64,000 nucleotides of DNA from Dryomyza anilis. Its lineage: Eukaryota; Arthropoda; Insecta; Diptera; Dryomyzidae. Under the pieces are notes generated by a model. The model did no database searches. It saw nothing but the letters and a program-made list of their open reading frames with translations, and was not told where the DNA came from. Location: the NCBI GenBank assembly GCA_951804985.1, contig OX638131.1:91152349-91216348 (forward strand), in the 5' to 3' direction. The translations under genes and the position numbers were made by a program. The first letter of the stretch is position 1, and each line of letters begins with the position of its first letter. Positions 12,369-24,157 of the stretch are shown in pieces.

Positions 12369-13638
12369 CTGCGTCATTGATGATGATGATGATGCCGGTG
12401 ATGGCGATGCCGGTGATTGTGATATGCAACGCACAAATCCATTGACAATGATGGAACGGAAATTAAATAAAGAATGCAGAGCAAAAAAGAAAAAGGTAGA
12501 GAAAAAAATGTTAAATTTATAGTTTATTTATTTAATATAAATACAGAAAAAAAAATGGTAAAATAATGAAATGCAGCGACTGAACGAAATATTTATACGA
12601 TAAGAGTTATACTGCTATATTTATTTAAATCACAATTTTGCTTTGCAATAACATTAAAAATATAAAATGCAAATGAATTAATTACATTTGCAAAGCTGTC
12701 TATAATGGAGTTTAACGGGAAAGAATTTGGAAGTCGTTTGTAACACCCAAAAGCATGAAGTCCTGAGTTGATTTGGCAATGTCCGTCTATCTGTGAAATC
12801 ACGATTACAGAAAAGGTACTCAAACAAAAAGAAATTCTTTTCAGACTATACTTTTGCTGTTATTTTCAGCATTCGTATTCTTATTCATTGAAATTTTTAA
12901 GAAAATTACAATTAAAATATTCAATTATTTTTGTAAAATGTGAATTTTAAATTTTACTGCTTATTATGCAAAAGTTTAAAGCTTTAAAGCTTCACACCTG
13001 CTGCCGCTGCTGCTTGAACATGCAACGTAGTCTACGCGACATGTTTTAAAGCAGATTACTGTGCGATTATTGCAATCATATCGTCGATAAATGTCTGTTC
13101 AGCTTGGTCATGCGTTAAATTAAATTCGTTAAAATAAAATTAACCTGCTGGTGAGACACCTACTGTCACCCTCCACAATTAAAGCACCTTTCGCAAAAAC
13201 CAACTGAATTCGGCGTATCACTATATTTGAGCAGGCTTGTTGTTATTTCAATAAATTTGGTTTTCTTTTTTCGTGTAAGTTTTTTTATATATTTTTTTAT
13301 TTTCAAATTTCACTGTCGAAGTCATCAATACTATAGACTGACAATCAAACAAACTCTGCATTCGGTATTAAATTCGACTGTCATTTTCATTTACAATGCG
13401 CTGTTTTATTTTTTTTTTTTATATTAATATTAAAAGAATAATTTGTATATTGAAAAACAGAAAAAAGCTTTTTTCACTTGTTATAATTTATTTTGAATTA
13501 GCTTAGGATATAGGAGCTGAGATGAACAGTGAATTTTATTTCAATTTGTAAAAGCTCTTTAAGTTTTTAAATTGTTTATTTCAACTATATATATTATATT
13601 ATTAACACATTTTTATAAAATATGTTTTTTATAAAATT

Positions 13639-13880
13639 ATCGTCGTTGTCGAACGAAAAGTCACCAAATACATTTTCAAAATGTGAAATATTCATTTTTA
13701 TAAATCTGTCAATTTTTAATCGATGATCCAAATTTTTTACCACATGATAAGAAAATGTAATTGATTTGTAAACTTTAAAAATGCATCAATTCTTTTTTAC
13801 CTATAATATTAATCAACAAACTTGTAAATTAAATTTCTCATAAAAATGTACTTGGTGACTTTTCGTTCTACAACGTCGAT
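13639..13880. mobile_element. MITE with TCGTCGTTGTNGAACG termini, copy 1
   Basis: 29 bp terminal inverted repeats (13639-13667 and 13852-13880, 27/29 matching) around a 240 bp non-coding body. A second copy lies inverted at 62439-62653 with the same termini and the shared internal words CTGTCAATTTTTAATCGAT and TTAATCAACAAACT. Confidence 0.8.
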
Positions 13881-14059
13881 ATGGTTACGAAAAGATAGAA
13901 TTTTGTATACCATGATTTACAAAAAAATGTCATACAGTTTTTATTAAAATATCAATTTTAAATTTAGAAAGTTTTAAATATTTGTACGAGTTTTTCAATT
14001 AAAATTTGTAATTATTATAAACTTTTATAATAATTTTTATAAACTTAATTAAAAAATGA

Positions 14060-14990
14060 TGTTAAAGCTTATATTAAGAAGCATTAAACGCTTATATTAA
14101 AAAGCTTTTAAATGCTTATATTAAAAAGCTTTTTAATCTTATATTAAAAAGCTTTTAAATCTTATATTAAAAAGCTTATATTAAATCTTATATTAAAAAT
14201 CTTGAAACGCTTAAAAAAAGCCTTTTAATCATATATTTAAAAGCTATCCAAGCTTATATTAACATGCTTTTAAAGCTTATTTTGAAAATGCTTTTAAATC
14301 TTCTATTTAAAAGCTTTTTAAACTTTTAATAAAAAAAAAGCTTTATAAGCTTATAATAAAAACCTTTAAAGCTTACAAATAAAAACAAAAAGCTTTCTCA
14401 AAGCTTTAAGGAAAAAAAGCTATAACAAAAATAATATTTAAAAAAAGCTCTTAAAAGCTTATTTTCAAAAATTTTAAAAGCTTTTAAAAGTGCATATCAG
14501 AAATGTTGAAAAGAAGATTCGCGCGTATCTATAGAGAATTTTAAACAGGTATTTATTTTATTGTACATTGTAAAAAGCTTTTAAATCTTATATTAAAAAG
14601 CTTGATACGCTTAAATTAAAAAGCCTTTAAATCTTATATTTAAAAGCTATCCAAGCTAATATTAAAATGCTTTTAAAGCATATTTTGAAAAAGCTTTTAA
14701 ATCTTTTATTTAAAAGCTTTTTAAACTTTTATTAAAAAATGCTTTAAGAAAAAGGTTATAATAAAAACCTTTAAAGCTTACAATAAAAAACTTTAAAGCT
14801 TATAAAAAAGCTTTCTCAAACCTTTAAGGAAAAAAAGCTATAACAAAAATAATATTTAAAAAAGCTCTTAAAAGCTTATTTTCAAAAATTCTAAAAGCTT
14901 TTAAAAGTGTATATCAGAAATGTTTAAAAGAAGATTCGCGCGTTAATATAATGAATTTTAAACAGGAATTTATTTTATTGTACAGGATTT
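14060..14990. repeat. AAAGCTTT array with a 417 bp tandem duplication
   Basis: AGCTTATATTAAAAAGCTTTT-type units run through the stretch. A unit containing AAGCTATCCAAGCT, CTTTCTCAAA and GAAGATTCGCGCG occurs twice at an offset of 417 bp (AAGATTCGCG at 14514 and 14931). The copies have diverged by several indels. Confidence 0.8.
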
Positions 14991-15247
14991 TGAAATTTAT
15001 TTTTATAGGAAAACTTTTAAACTAGTTAAATTAAATTTAAGACTAATATTTTAAGATTATGTTTAAAATCTTTTAAAAGCCTATATTGAAAAAAATGTTT
15101 TTAACGCTTTCATTGAAAATTCCTGTAATGCTTATACATATTATAAAAGCTTTTATTTTTTAATGCAGTTGATCACACTTTGCAATAAACCTTTTTTTTG
15201 TTTCTTTTTACAATTGAATAGAGATAACTTTCTAAGCATCAATATTA

Positions 15248-15488
15248 GGGTGTGTGCGAATTCGACTAAATTGCTGACTAAACAAAACTGAATGAGTTTT
15301 CATTCGATCAGCATACGGTAACCGGTAATTGTTAATGTCCGTAATCAATCGATTATCATATTTATGTTTGCTGTCATCCAATTTAGTTCAATTTAGTCTG
15401 CTCGAAAATGTATTCAATTCATAAGTGAACTTTACATTATCGACAAAATTTAGTTTAGTCACTCATTTAGTCGAATTCGCACACACCC
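15248..15488. mobile_element. Harbinger-like MITE with TTA duplication, copy 1
   Basis: The 241 bp element has perfect terminal inverted repeats starting GGGTGTGTGCGAATTCGACT and extending to about 24 bp, flanked by TTA on both sides (15245-15247, 15489-15491). A three-base TTA/TAA duplication is characteristic of PIF/Harbinger. No coding capacity. A diverged copy is at 61730-61960. Confidence 0.8.
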
Positions 15489-16529
15489 TTAGTCTCAAAT
15501 AAACTTTAAAACTATATTCCCTATTAAAAATAATTTAATTTAAAAAAAAAATAAAAATTTTACACATACTCATTAAAAAGTTTTTGCAACTTACACCAAC
15601 CAGTGCTTTAATTTAATCATCTGATCATGCATAAAAAAAAACTTAAAATTTAATACTTTCTGCCGAGCACGTTTTGGTGGTAATTTCACTCTTTATCGAT
15701 TTTAAATATTTATGCTGGTGCGGCAATCGTCAACTTTTCTTTCAGTTTTTATCTGTATTTTTTTTGCAATTAACGCAACGTACAAATGAAAAATGTCCAC
15801 ACGATTTTTCGTTTCATACGCATTGGCGCCAAAAGTGACACAATTAACAACAAAAACAACAACCAAACTTTTGCAATAATAACAACACCAACAACAACAA
15901 CAACAATATGCAAAATAACGAGACAAATGCAAACTTTACGTTATACGTGCAACAAACAAGACGAACAACTACAACAATGGAACTCATTACGTAGTGCAAA
16001 AATTGCATTGCATGGAGAATAAGAGCTTTTTATTTTTGCTGCTGCTGTTATTGTTGTTGCATTTGTTCGACATTGCACCAGAGAGATACAACTCGAACAC
16101 ATATGAGGTTGAATTATGCAAAATAAAATAATTAACATTCAAAAACGTGCTGCGTGTAAATAATATGAATAATGATGCAGAGCTTTAATGCAGCTTTAAA
16201 TTAAATATTTAACACGAATCGTTCTAGTGCGACCATATGGTCACAGTTGTGATGATGCTACAAAAACATAAGTAACGGTAAAAGTAAGACAGACACACAC
16301 GCGAATTTAATTAATATTTTTTCGTAAATATTGTAGCTACGTGTGTACAAAATTTCAAGTTAATCCTATGTCTCATTTTTAAATGTTCGTGTCTCAAAGT
16401 GAAGCAACATTTAGAAAAATTAAAAATATGCAAGAATTTATAAAGTGAACAAGAGGCAGAAAACACATTTTAATGAGTAATTATCGGAAAATAATAAATT
16501 GTAGGTAATACATAACGTCACTGTCATGC

Positions 16530-17570
16530 CAAAGGGGCGAATGTGCGTTTTTAAAAATGTTGGGAAATCAAATTTTAAAGTTTGAAGTGCGTTAACAATT
16601 AGCAAAATTTATATTTTTTTTAATTTTGTCTGTTATATTGGTTTATTCGTCAATTATTATAACGTATATAAACTATTTTTAGATTTGGACAACTTTTTGA
16701 ATTATAAATACGGATTTTGTAAGGCTATATCCTGATCAAAACGTAAATATTTTTCTTTTTTTCGCTATAACTTTTTATTAGCGCAAAATAAAATAGTAAT
16801 ATAAAGTCATTAATTGTTTGCTTTTAAAGCACCTATCTATTGGCATCATTAATTAAAAATATTTTGTCAAACATTAAATAATGATACCAATCGATTGGTA
16901 TTTTAAAAACAAACAATTAATACGTTTACACCACTTAATCTTGCACCAATTAGAAATTATAGGAAAAAAACGAAGAAATTGGAAAAATTGAAAATCTTGT
17001 CATGCCAAAGGGGCGAATTTTTGCGTTTTTTTGCTATAACTCTTTAATGGTACAAGATAAAATAGTGATGTAAAGGAAATTATTGTTAGTTTTCAAATCA
17101 CCTATCGATTTGCAATATTAATTCTTTTTTTTATTTTGCCAAACATTAATATGCTATTTGTTATTTGCAGGAACATTTTTTTGACAACATATTTATAATT
17201 AATGATGCAGATCGATAGGTGCTTTGAAAACAAACAATAATTGCCTTTACATCACTATTTTATCTGGTACCATTAAAGAGTTATAGCAAAAAAACGCAAA
17301 AATTCGCCCCTTTGGCATGACAAGATTTTCAATTTTTCAAATTTATTCGTTTTTATATCTTGTACCATTAAAGAGTTAAAACGAAAAGATTCGCCCTTTT
17401 GGCATGTCAAGACTTTCAATTTGTCAAATTCGCCTTTTTGGTTTTGTCTTTTCTGGCTAGAAATATCCAACAAAACCACTCACGATTTTTGCACGGTATA
17501 CTTGAGGCAAACCTACATTCAAAAATGTAAAAAAAACGAAAATGTCAAAAATTCCACATTCGCCCCTTTG
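16530..17570. mobile_element. foldback-type repeat, copy 2 (uninterrupted)
   Basis: A 1,041 bp element ending in a perfect 16 bp inverted repeat (CAAAGGGGCGAATGTG at 16530-16545 and its complement at 17555-17570). Inside, the same modules as copy 1 alternate in orientation: GATCGATAGGTGCTTT, CTATTTTATCTTGCACCA, TTGTCATGCCAAAGGGGCGA. There is no long open frame and no clear target duplication. Its 3' part is the empty-site reference for the SINE in copy 1. Confidence 0.75.
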
Positions 17571-19301
17571 AATTTTATTATTTTTAATTTTTCTCTGTTT
17601 TCAATATTTTATTTGTTATGTTAATAAAATTATAACACATTGAAAGAGCACTTTTTATTAAAAACTTTTTACATAAGAAAAGTTTGTTTGCATTGAAACT
17701 ATGAAATATCAAAAAACAAACGTCTTATATTTGAAAGATTTTATTAATTTAATTTAGTTAAATTCAAAAATATTACTTCAACACAATTACTTGCATAATA
17801 TGACTTTAATTAATTCTCAAAGTAAATAACCATATTTGTATTGACAAATAATGTAACCAAATATGCTAAACGCATCCTGTGCTACACACAACGCACAGAC
17901 ATTTGCCAACAACACATGCCACAAATATGTAAATCGTTGACCAAATTGATATTGAAATCGCAAGCAATTAGCTTCATATTTCTATCAATGCGTTGGTGAT
18001 GCCTCATTATCGATTTATGCCTCAATTAGTTGTGAGTGTATTAGTTTATTTGTCCTCTAAACTAACTGCATTTATGTATTTTAAAGTAGGGTTTACAACA
18101 ATATTTATGTTTTAGGTATTTGGGGATTTTGCAATACAAAGCATTATGCAGAAAATATATTTTTTTTAAATACACATAGAAGAAAAGTATATTTTACAGC
18201 AAACATAATATGATTGCAACAAAATTTGTATCCTTCACCTTCCTTCTTTGAACTATAAATAATATCATAAAATAAAATAAAGTTTCCTTTTGGTATTATA
18301 TTAAAGTGCATTATGTATTTATAATTGTGTCAGTCATTTAACATGATTACAGCAAGTATATCAAGAGAAGAATATGGTAGTCTCACTCATAATCTATCGC
18401 GAATCTAACACTTTCTGTATTTTAATTGACATATTTACAATATGTTGTACATAGTAATTGTAAGATTGACGAATCAGGGTATAATCAAATAATGTCATTG
18501 TTATAGCAATCATAGTTCTACAAATTTATTATTTGCCACAATCATCAACTATTGTAATAACAATATTCAATTATAATATGAGTTAATTGTATATTAGGAA
18601 TGTCAAAAATAGAAATTATTATGACTACTATTAGAATATTAGTAACCATTTAATTATTCTTCATTTTGTCCCAAACATAATAATATTTATTACACATTTT
18701 AAGTTATATTTAGTATTGCTTTGTTGTAAATTTCTTTACGCAGTTTGTAGTTTGGAAAATGTTTGTTACCTCATAAATTTAATTGTTCAAAACATGTAGG
18801 AAACCCTTCGAAAACAATGTTTAAATAATATTAATGTGTATAGATGCACATGACTGCATTTGTATTTGTTTGATTATTATCATTAGTGTAATGCAATAAA
18901 ATCGAGATCTATAGCAGTTGAGCGAATAATCTGTACGCCTACTATTTGCATACGTTTAACTGTTGTTTGTGTGCACTAAGAGCTTAATTGCTGTCCAACA
19001 TTATAACTATGTAAATGATTAAAAGCTCACACAAACTAGAAGTAGTACCGCCTGACAAATTGTGTGCATATTTTATAATACATCAGCGCGTATTAATATT
19101 TAAAATATAAAAGTGTAATTACATTTGATATAATCTATAAAGTAAAACCATTCAATTTGAAGTATTTAATAGTATTTAAAAAATATATATATATTTAAAA
19201 TTATGACAAAAAAAATCTTAAGAAATGTTATCAAATAGGAAATTTTGAAGTAGGGACATTTTTATAGTAGATGTTAGATAATGTCACGAATTGTGATAGC
19301 T

Positions 19302-19768
19302 CACACAAAAAAGTATCTCCAAAAATTTCACCAACTACCAGTATTCATCATATTGATGATTTCATTCATTAAACTAAAATCGTATTTTTTAAATGTTTTT
19401 CATTTTCAATATTTTTTTAACATCAAATTTTAAACACAAATTTGTCTCCATTTATACATTTATGTATTTATAATTCTTATACGAGTTATAATATTTAATT
19501 GCTAATTATGCGAAGACTCCATTTCATCATATTAATGAATAATATACATCATATTGATGAATTTTGCTCACTAACCACATTAAATTAATATCATAAATCT
19601 TATAAGAATTATAAATACATAAATGTGAAAATGGAGACAATTTTCTTTTGATGTTATAAAAAACATTGTGAAAAACATTGAAAAAATACGATTTTAGTTC
19701 AATGAAAGAAATCATCAATGTGATGAATACTGGTGGTTGGTGAAATTTTTGGTGATATTTTTTGTGTG
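19302..19768. mobile_element. large hairpin element with arms of about 200 bp
   Basis: The left arm (about 19302-19503) and right arm (about 19575-19768) are inverted copies: CACACAAAAAAGTATC, TTTCACCAACTACCAG, ATTCATCATATTGATGAT, CTAAAATCGTATTTTTT and GTCTCCATTTATACATTTA each recur as complement on the other side in mirrored order, with substitutions and small indels. No coding frame. Probably a foldback MITE; related words recur at 19920-20660. Confidence 0.72.
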
Positions 19769-20664
19769 TTATAGGGGGTCTTAACCGACTTTAAATATAT
19801 GAGAATGTGTGAAAGAAAGAAAATTAAATTCTGTTAACGTTTGAGGTGGTCCATAGGTCACCAGATTTATTTGAATACACATATCTAATTATGGGTAGGT
19901 GCACAGAAAAAAAAGTGTACATAATATTGATGAATTCCGTACTTCAATCCATGATTCATTGTATTGAAGAACCATTCATAATATTAATGACTAACGCCAT
20001 CAATGTTATGAATGCTATCATACATATGAAGAACGCTTGGTAACAGTCGAAAAAGTGTTCTTCAATATGATGAACTGTATGTGAAAAATACGATTCATCA
20101 TATTAATGAACCAAAATATAAAATACAAGAAGACTCCATGTTTTTCGTATTGAAGAACGCTGTTTATTAAACCAATTTTCTATCAAAACATTTTTTTTTC
20201 GTTCATTTTTGCCGTACTCTCAGTTCTCAAGTAGTTCTTGTGTGTTATTTCTTATATATTGCTTGCTCGACATGCATAAATTAGTAAAATGTTTTATAAT
20301 ATATTTATTTATAAATACAACTTTTTATTAATAAAAAGTTATGTTTATAAAAAATATATTAAAAAAAAAAAAAAAAAATTTAATTTTTTTTTTTCGAAAC
20401 AATTTTTTTTGTCAAACTTTTTTTTTATTTTTTAAATAAAATTTTTACAACCACTTTTTTTTCGAATTATTTTATAAACATTTTTTTTTAATATTATGAA
20501 TAATTTCATCAATATGACGATTCAAATTCATTGTATTGAATATTTTGTTCTTCACTATGAAGTTCGATAGTACGAATAATTTCATATGTATAATGAATGT
20601 ATTCATTAATATGTCATTTAATGAACGGTGGTATCAATATGATGAATCTGGTAGTTGGTGAAAA

Positions 20665-20752
20665 AATTCATAATATTTATGAATAAATTCATAATATTTA
20701 TGAATAAATTCATAATATTTATGAATAAATTCATCATTTATGAATAAATTCA
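20665..20752. repeat. 21 bp palindromic tandem repeat
   Basis: About four copies of AATTCATAATATTTATGAAT(A), the last one shortened. Each unit is itself a near-perfect palindrome. In translation it gives a meaningless repeated YYEFIHK peptide. Confidence 0.8.
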
Positions 20753-22358
20753 TATCATACAAGTATTTCGATTTCCGATTTTCATTTATCTTACTCTTTT
20801 GGGTTTCCTTTATTCGTAATTTCAACTGACAGGGAGTTAGACAGACGGACACCGCTTAATCGACTGTTACAAATGAATTACCGAATTAAATATATCTTTT
20901 CAATTTACTGTATAGTATACAAAATGTAGGAAATAAAAATATTAAACTATGAAACTGTATAAAATATCAGCATGAAGAACACGTGACATAAGGGAGCAAC
21001 ACTCAAAATAAAACATGCATGAAATACACGAAAAAGTTAGTGAAATATTTGTACATTGTACGAATGTACTTTCGTAAATTTACGAAATATATTTATGTTT
21101 AATATTTGTATATTTAACAAAAATCTTTTGTGAAAATAAAACAGTTATTTTCTTTTAGTTTTCTTCTTGTTTTCAGCTTTTTTTTTGCTTTACAAAAATT
21201 AAATGGCAACATATACGAATGTATCGCAAATATGAAATCGGAACGAAGTTAAATATCACGAGTTATATTTACAATAAAACGTCTCTTTTACGAAATTTTA
21301 ATTTACGAAAAAGTATTTTGTTAATTATCGCATTGATTACACATTCTGCGGCAAAACTGCAACTTTTTCAATTGAACTTATCTTATGCTTCTATATGGTC
21401 TACTGATAAAAAGTGTAGTAAAAATGTATACCCTTACACGTCTGGGTTAGACTCAAAAGAGTCCGAAAGGGTTCAGAGGAATACCGATATAAGGTAAAAA
21501 CATATATTTATGAATATTTATGAATATCAATAAATGCATCATAGTTTCAATTAAATTTTTATTTCAAAAATTCACTCTATTTTTCTTTTTTGAGCTATAA
21601 AACAAATCGGGCGGAATTAGACTGTTCGTCATTTTGTAGCAAATTGGTTCATTGAACGTTTTTGATGTATACGGAGCGATTATAAGGAACATCCGAAGAA
21701 AGATTTCCACTGAATACTTTAAGTTCGTATCTTAACGATTTACCACTATTTTAAATGGATTTCTCATAAAAAATCTGTTAAGGCGTTATAACCAGTCGAA
21801 GAAGTCAGAAAACTATCATAATGTCTTTGGAGAAAATATTTGTTTTAAAAATGAGCTAGGGTCTCCAAACAACTAAATTCTCCAACACGTACCATATAAG
21901 CCTAATAATAACGAATAATAGTCCTAACTTCAATTTTGAATAAAGTCTCTGAAATATATTATTACAATAATTTTGGTGAAGTAAAAATTGCAGATTTCGA
22001 AAATGGCATCGTTTTTTTTAAATTGGCTCAGTTTTGATATTTGATATATATATTTTTATTTTATCATAGTTTTCTTCTTGTATTATTTTTCACATTTCAA
22101 CCAATGACAAGAATGTAAATATGTATCGTAATATTTTTTTGTTATTAAAAAACTTTTAATTGTTTGTAAAGTTTTAATTTTCTTTTGCCTACTTTTTCAC
22201 ATAAAAAGGACAACAAAATTATATTGATAAACAGGAGCATTTTACGATTATTTCAAACCAATTTCTACTTTGTGAATTTCTCTTTAATCTCAGGACTTAA
22301 GGGTCATTAGCTAAAACGAATTGTGTTCAATAGTATTCATAATTTATAAATTTAGTAG

Positions 22359-22700
22359 TAAAGGGTTTTTCAATAAGAGCGCTACAAACGTTTTTTTCAA
22401 GGGTTTTTCAACAGGGACGCTACAAAAGTAGAGCGACAGGGACAGCAAACGCCATATTTCTTGCCGCTCTTTTGACATTTCTCTTCAGTAAGGTTTGCCA
22501 TTTCATGATGGAAAGATAAACGAGCCAACAACGCTTCGAAATTATTAAAATTTACTACCGAAATTCGAATTCGTATATCTTTCCATCATGACATGGCAAA
22601 CCTTACTGAAGAGAAATGCCAAAAGAGCGGCAAGAAATATGGCGTCGTTTGCTGTCCCTGTCGCTCTACTTTTGTAGCGTCCCTGTTGAAAGACCCTTTA
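22359..22700. mobile_element. hairpin MITE with TAAAGGGTTTTTCAA ends, copy 1
   Basis: The 342 bp element has long inverted arms: GGGACGCTACAAAAGTAGAG, CGACAGGGACAGCAAACG, CCGCTCTTTTG, TCTTCAGTAAGGTTTGCCAT and ATGGAAAGATA reappear as complement in reverse order on the right. Ends are TAAAGGG...CCCTTTA, compatible with a TA target. Copy 2 is at 34557-34897 and a deleted copy at 58184-58268. The left arm has an extra partial terminal duplication (GGGTTTTTCAA twice, at 22363 and about 22402). Confidence 0.82.
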
Positions 22701-23142
22701 TTTAATGGTATTTACCGATTAATACAATTATTTATACTATTGACTAATTTAAATATTTAAAACTATTGAAATAATATAAAAAAATATTAATTATATGATG
22801 TTTTTTCTAAATATAATTTTGTTTCAAGACAAAAATTGTTTATTTCTTAATAAAGCACATTTAACAAACTGCTTGGTTCAAAAAATGATAACGTAAATAA
22901 AATGTAATAAATGTGATTCAAATTGGAATTATATTAATAGATGCATGTTACTCCTACAAGAAGGAAGAAAAGACCTTACACTACAGATTCTATACGTTAA
23001 TAGGTGTTTTAAAATATATATCAACAAAATGGTGATTTTTTTAATATTTAATCATTAATTAAGCACAAATAATACAACCTCTTGATTAGAAATGACCCAT
23101 GCACTGCAAGTATCACCACCAAAATAGGTACACATTACTTAC

Positions 23143-23335
23143 CTTGCTGTGTTTTAACCTGCACCGGTGTGGACATCGGACCGGCACCCATTGAGGTGTA
23201 AGCCTGAACGCGCACCGTGTAAATGGCGTGTGGCGTCAGTTCCGAAATTGTTGTCAACTCGCTGTTGTCGACCATTTGCGAGTCCCAAGATGCTTCCGGC
23301 TGATTTGAATTTGTTGTATAATACACTTTGTAGCC
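23143..23335 (-). CDS. Lar: Lar exon: second half of FN3-2
   Basis: The 193 bp exon has an acceptor at ATCTGCAG|GGCTAC and a donor at CAAG|GTAAGT. It encodes GYKVYYTTNSNQPEASWDSQ, MVDNSELTTISELTPHAIYT and VRVQAYTSMGAGPMSTPVQV, the C' to G strands of FN3-2, with L-T-P-x-x-x-Y and the G-x-G-P-x-S motif closing the domain. It ends with one base of a Gly codon. It lies only 230 bp from the left LTR of the BEL element, on the 3' side of the intron, so its splice acceptor is the one closest to the insertion. Confidence 0.95.
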
Positions 23336-23559
23336 CTGCAGATAAATAGAACAAGATAGACGTATATAAATGAGGAATAGAGTGAGAGGGATAAAGATTT
23401 CATTACAATTTAGAAGACAAGCAGAACATGCTATTCAATTCAATAGATGTACCAGCAGGATCTTTAAGATATAGGTATTGCTATTATTACATTATATGGC
23501 AACGAAGGGCTTAATTAAATTTAATGTCTGTGTCAATTCCGGTGATAGAAATGCATATT

Positions 23560-23564
23560 GGTTA
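23560..23564. repeat. left copy of BEL target-site duplication
   Basis: The five bases GGTTA directly precede the left LTR and recur right after the right LTR. Five bases is within the 4-6 bp range known for BEL/Pao insertions. Confidence 0.93.
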
Positions 23565-24140
23565 TGTTTACGTACAAACGTAAACTCGATATGTTTGAAC
23601 ATCTCCGTCCGTCATATCCACACAATCGATTACTTATCGATTGCTGCGGCGAACCGATCGACCGTCGGCTCTGTCAACGTTCGCCGCACATAACTTCACT
23701 CGTTACGTTTACTGAAAACCGAGCGCACGATACCCACCCGTCTCCGGACATTTAAAGTTTTAAAGTTTAAAGTTTAAACTCACCCGTCACCGCGACAATA
23801 ATAACCAACAACCCGTCAACGCGACAAACCGGTCCCCGCGACAATAAACATAAACAATTAAAAACAAAACCCAACAATCAACACAAACTCACAACAACAA
23901 CAGGAAGGAACAACCACAGGAGGAATCATACCCTACAAAACACTGCAACAGAAACAACACGGAATTACTACACAACATATTCGGCATAACCCACTGAAAA
24001 ATAAGGTAAAATCTTATATTTTATATATTGTATTTTGCCACATAAATCGCGACCCACTCGACTCAATAAATTGAAATTACTTATTTCAATTCGTGTTTCC
24101 TAATCCGCCAATTGCCATTACTTCGTTCGCCAGCCGAACA
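23565..24140 (+). repeat. BEL 5' LTR
   Basis: The 576 bp repeat starts TGTTTACGTAC and ends GCCGAACA. It differs from the 3' LTR only at LTR position 386 (A at 23950, T at 32449). It holds an AATAAA at 24065-24070 followed by a GT/T-rich stretch, consistent with the polyadenylation site of the R region, and a TATATTTTATATATTG stretch near 24014. AAG|GTAAAA at about 24006 could act as a splice donor for a subgenomic RNA. The promoter start was not located. Confidence 0.96.
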
Positions 24141-24142
24141 TT

Positions 24143-24157
24143 TGGTCACTTCGAGCC
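24143..24157 (+). other. candidate primer-binding site, tRNA-Tyr-like
   Basis: TGGTCACTTCGAGCC begins two bases after the 5' LTR. From memory, the 3' end of Drosophila tRNA-Tyr (...GGCTCGAAGGACCA) would pair with TGGTCCTTCGAGCC; the element has the same string with one extra A after TGGTC. The position and leading TGG are right for a primer site; the tRNA assignment is an inference with that one-base bulge. Confidence 0.55.

Larger units (their letters stand above)
12369..23142 (-). other. Lar: Lar intron between FN3-2 and FN3-3 exons
   Basis: A 10.8 kb intron with: a TIR element at 13639-13880; AAAGCTTT arrays with a 417 bp duplication at 14060-14990; a Harbinger-like MITE at 15248-15488; a CAACAA/GTTGTT-rich stretch near 15840-16060; foldback repeat copy 2 (16530-17570); a large hairpin at 19302-19768; a 21 bp tandem repeat at 20665-20752; and a hairpin MITE at 22359-22700. 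Stretches 12400-13630, 17600-19300, 20870-22350 and 22700-23140 show nothing recognisable. Confidence 0.8.

Noticed and set aside
12193..12522. 109-codon plus-strand open frame
   Set aside because: It is the antisense of the FN3-3 first-half exon of Lar plus the GATGATGAT repeat.
20665..20752. CRISPR-like regular repeat
   Set aside because: The 21 bp units are directly adjacent without unique spacers and the genome is an animal's; it is a palindromic minisatellite.
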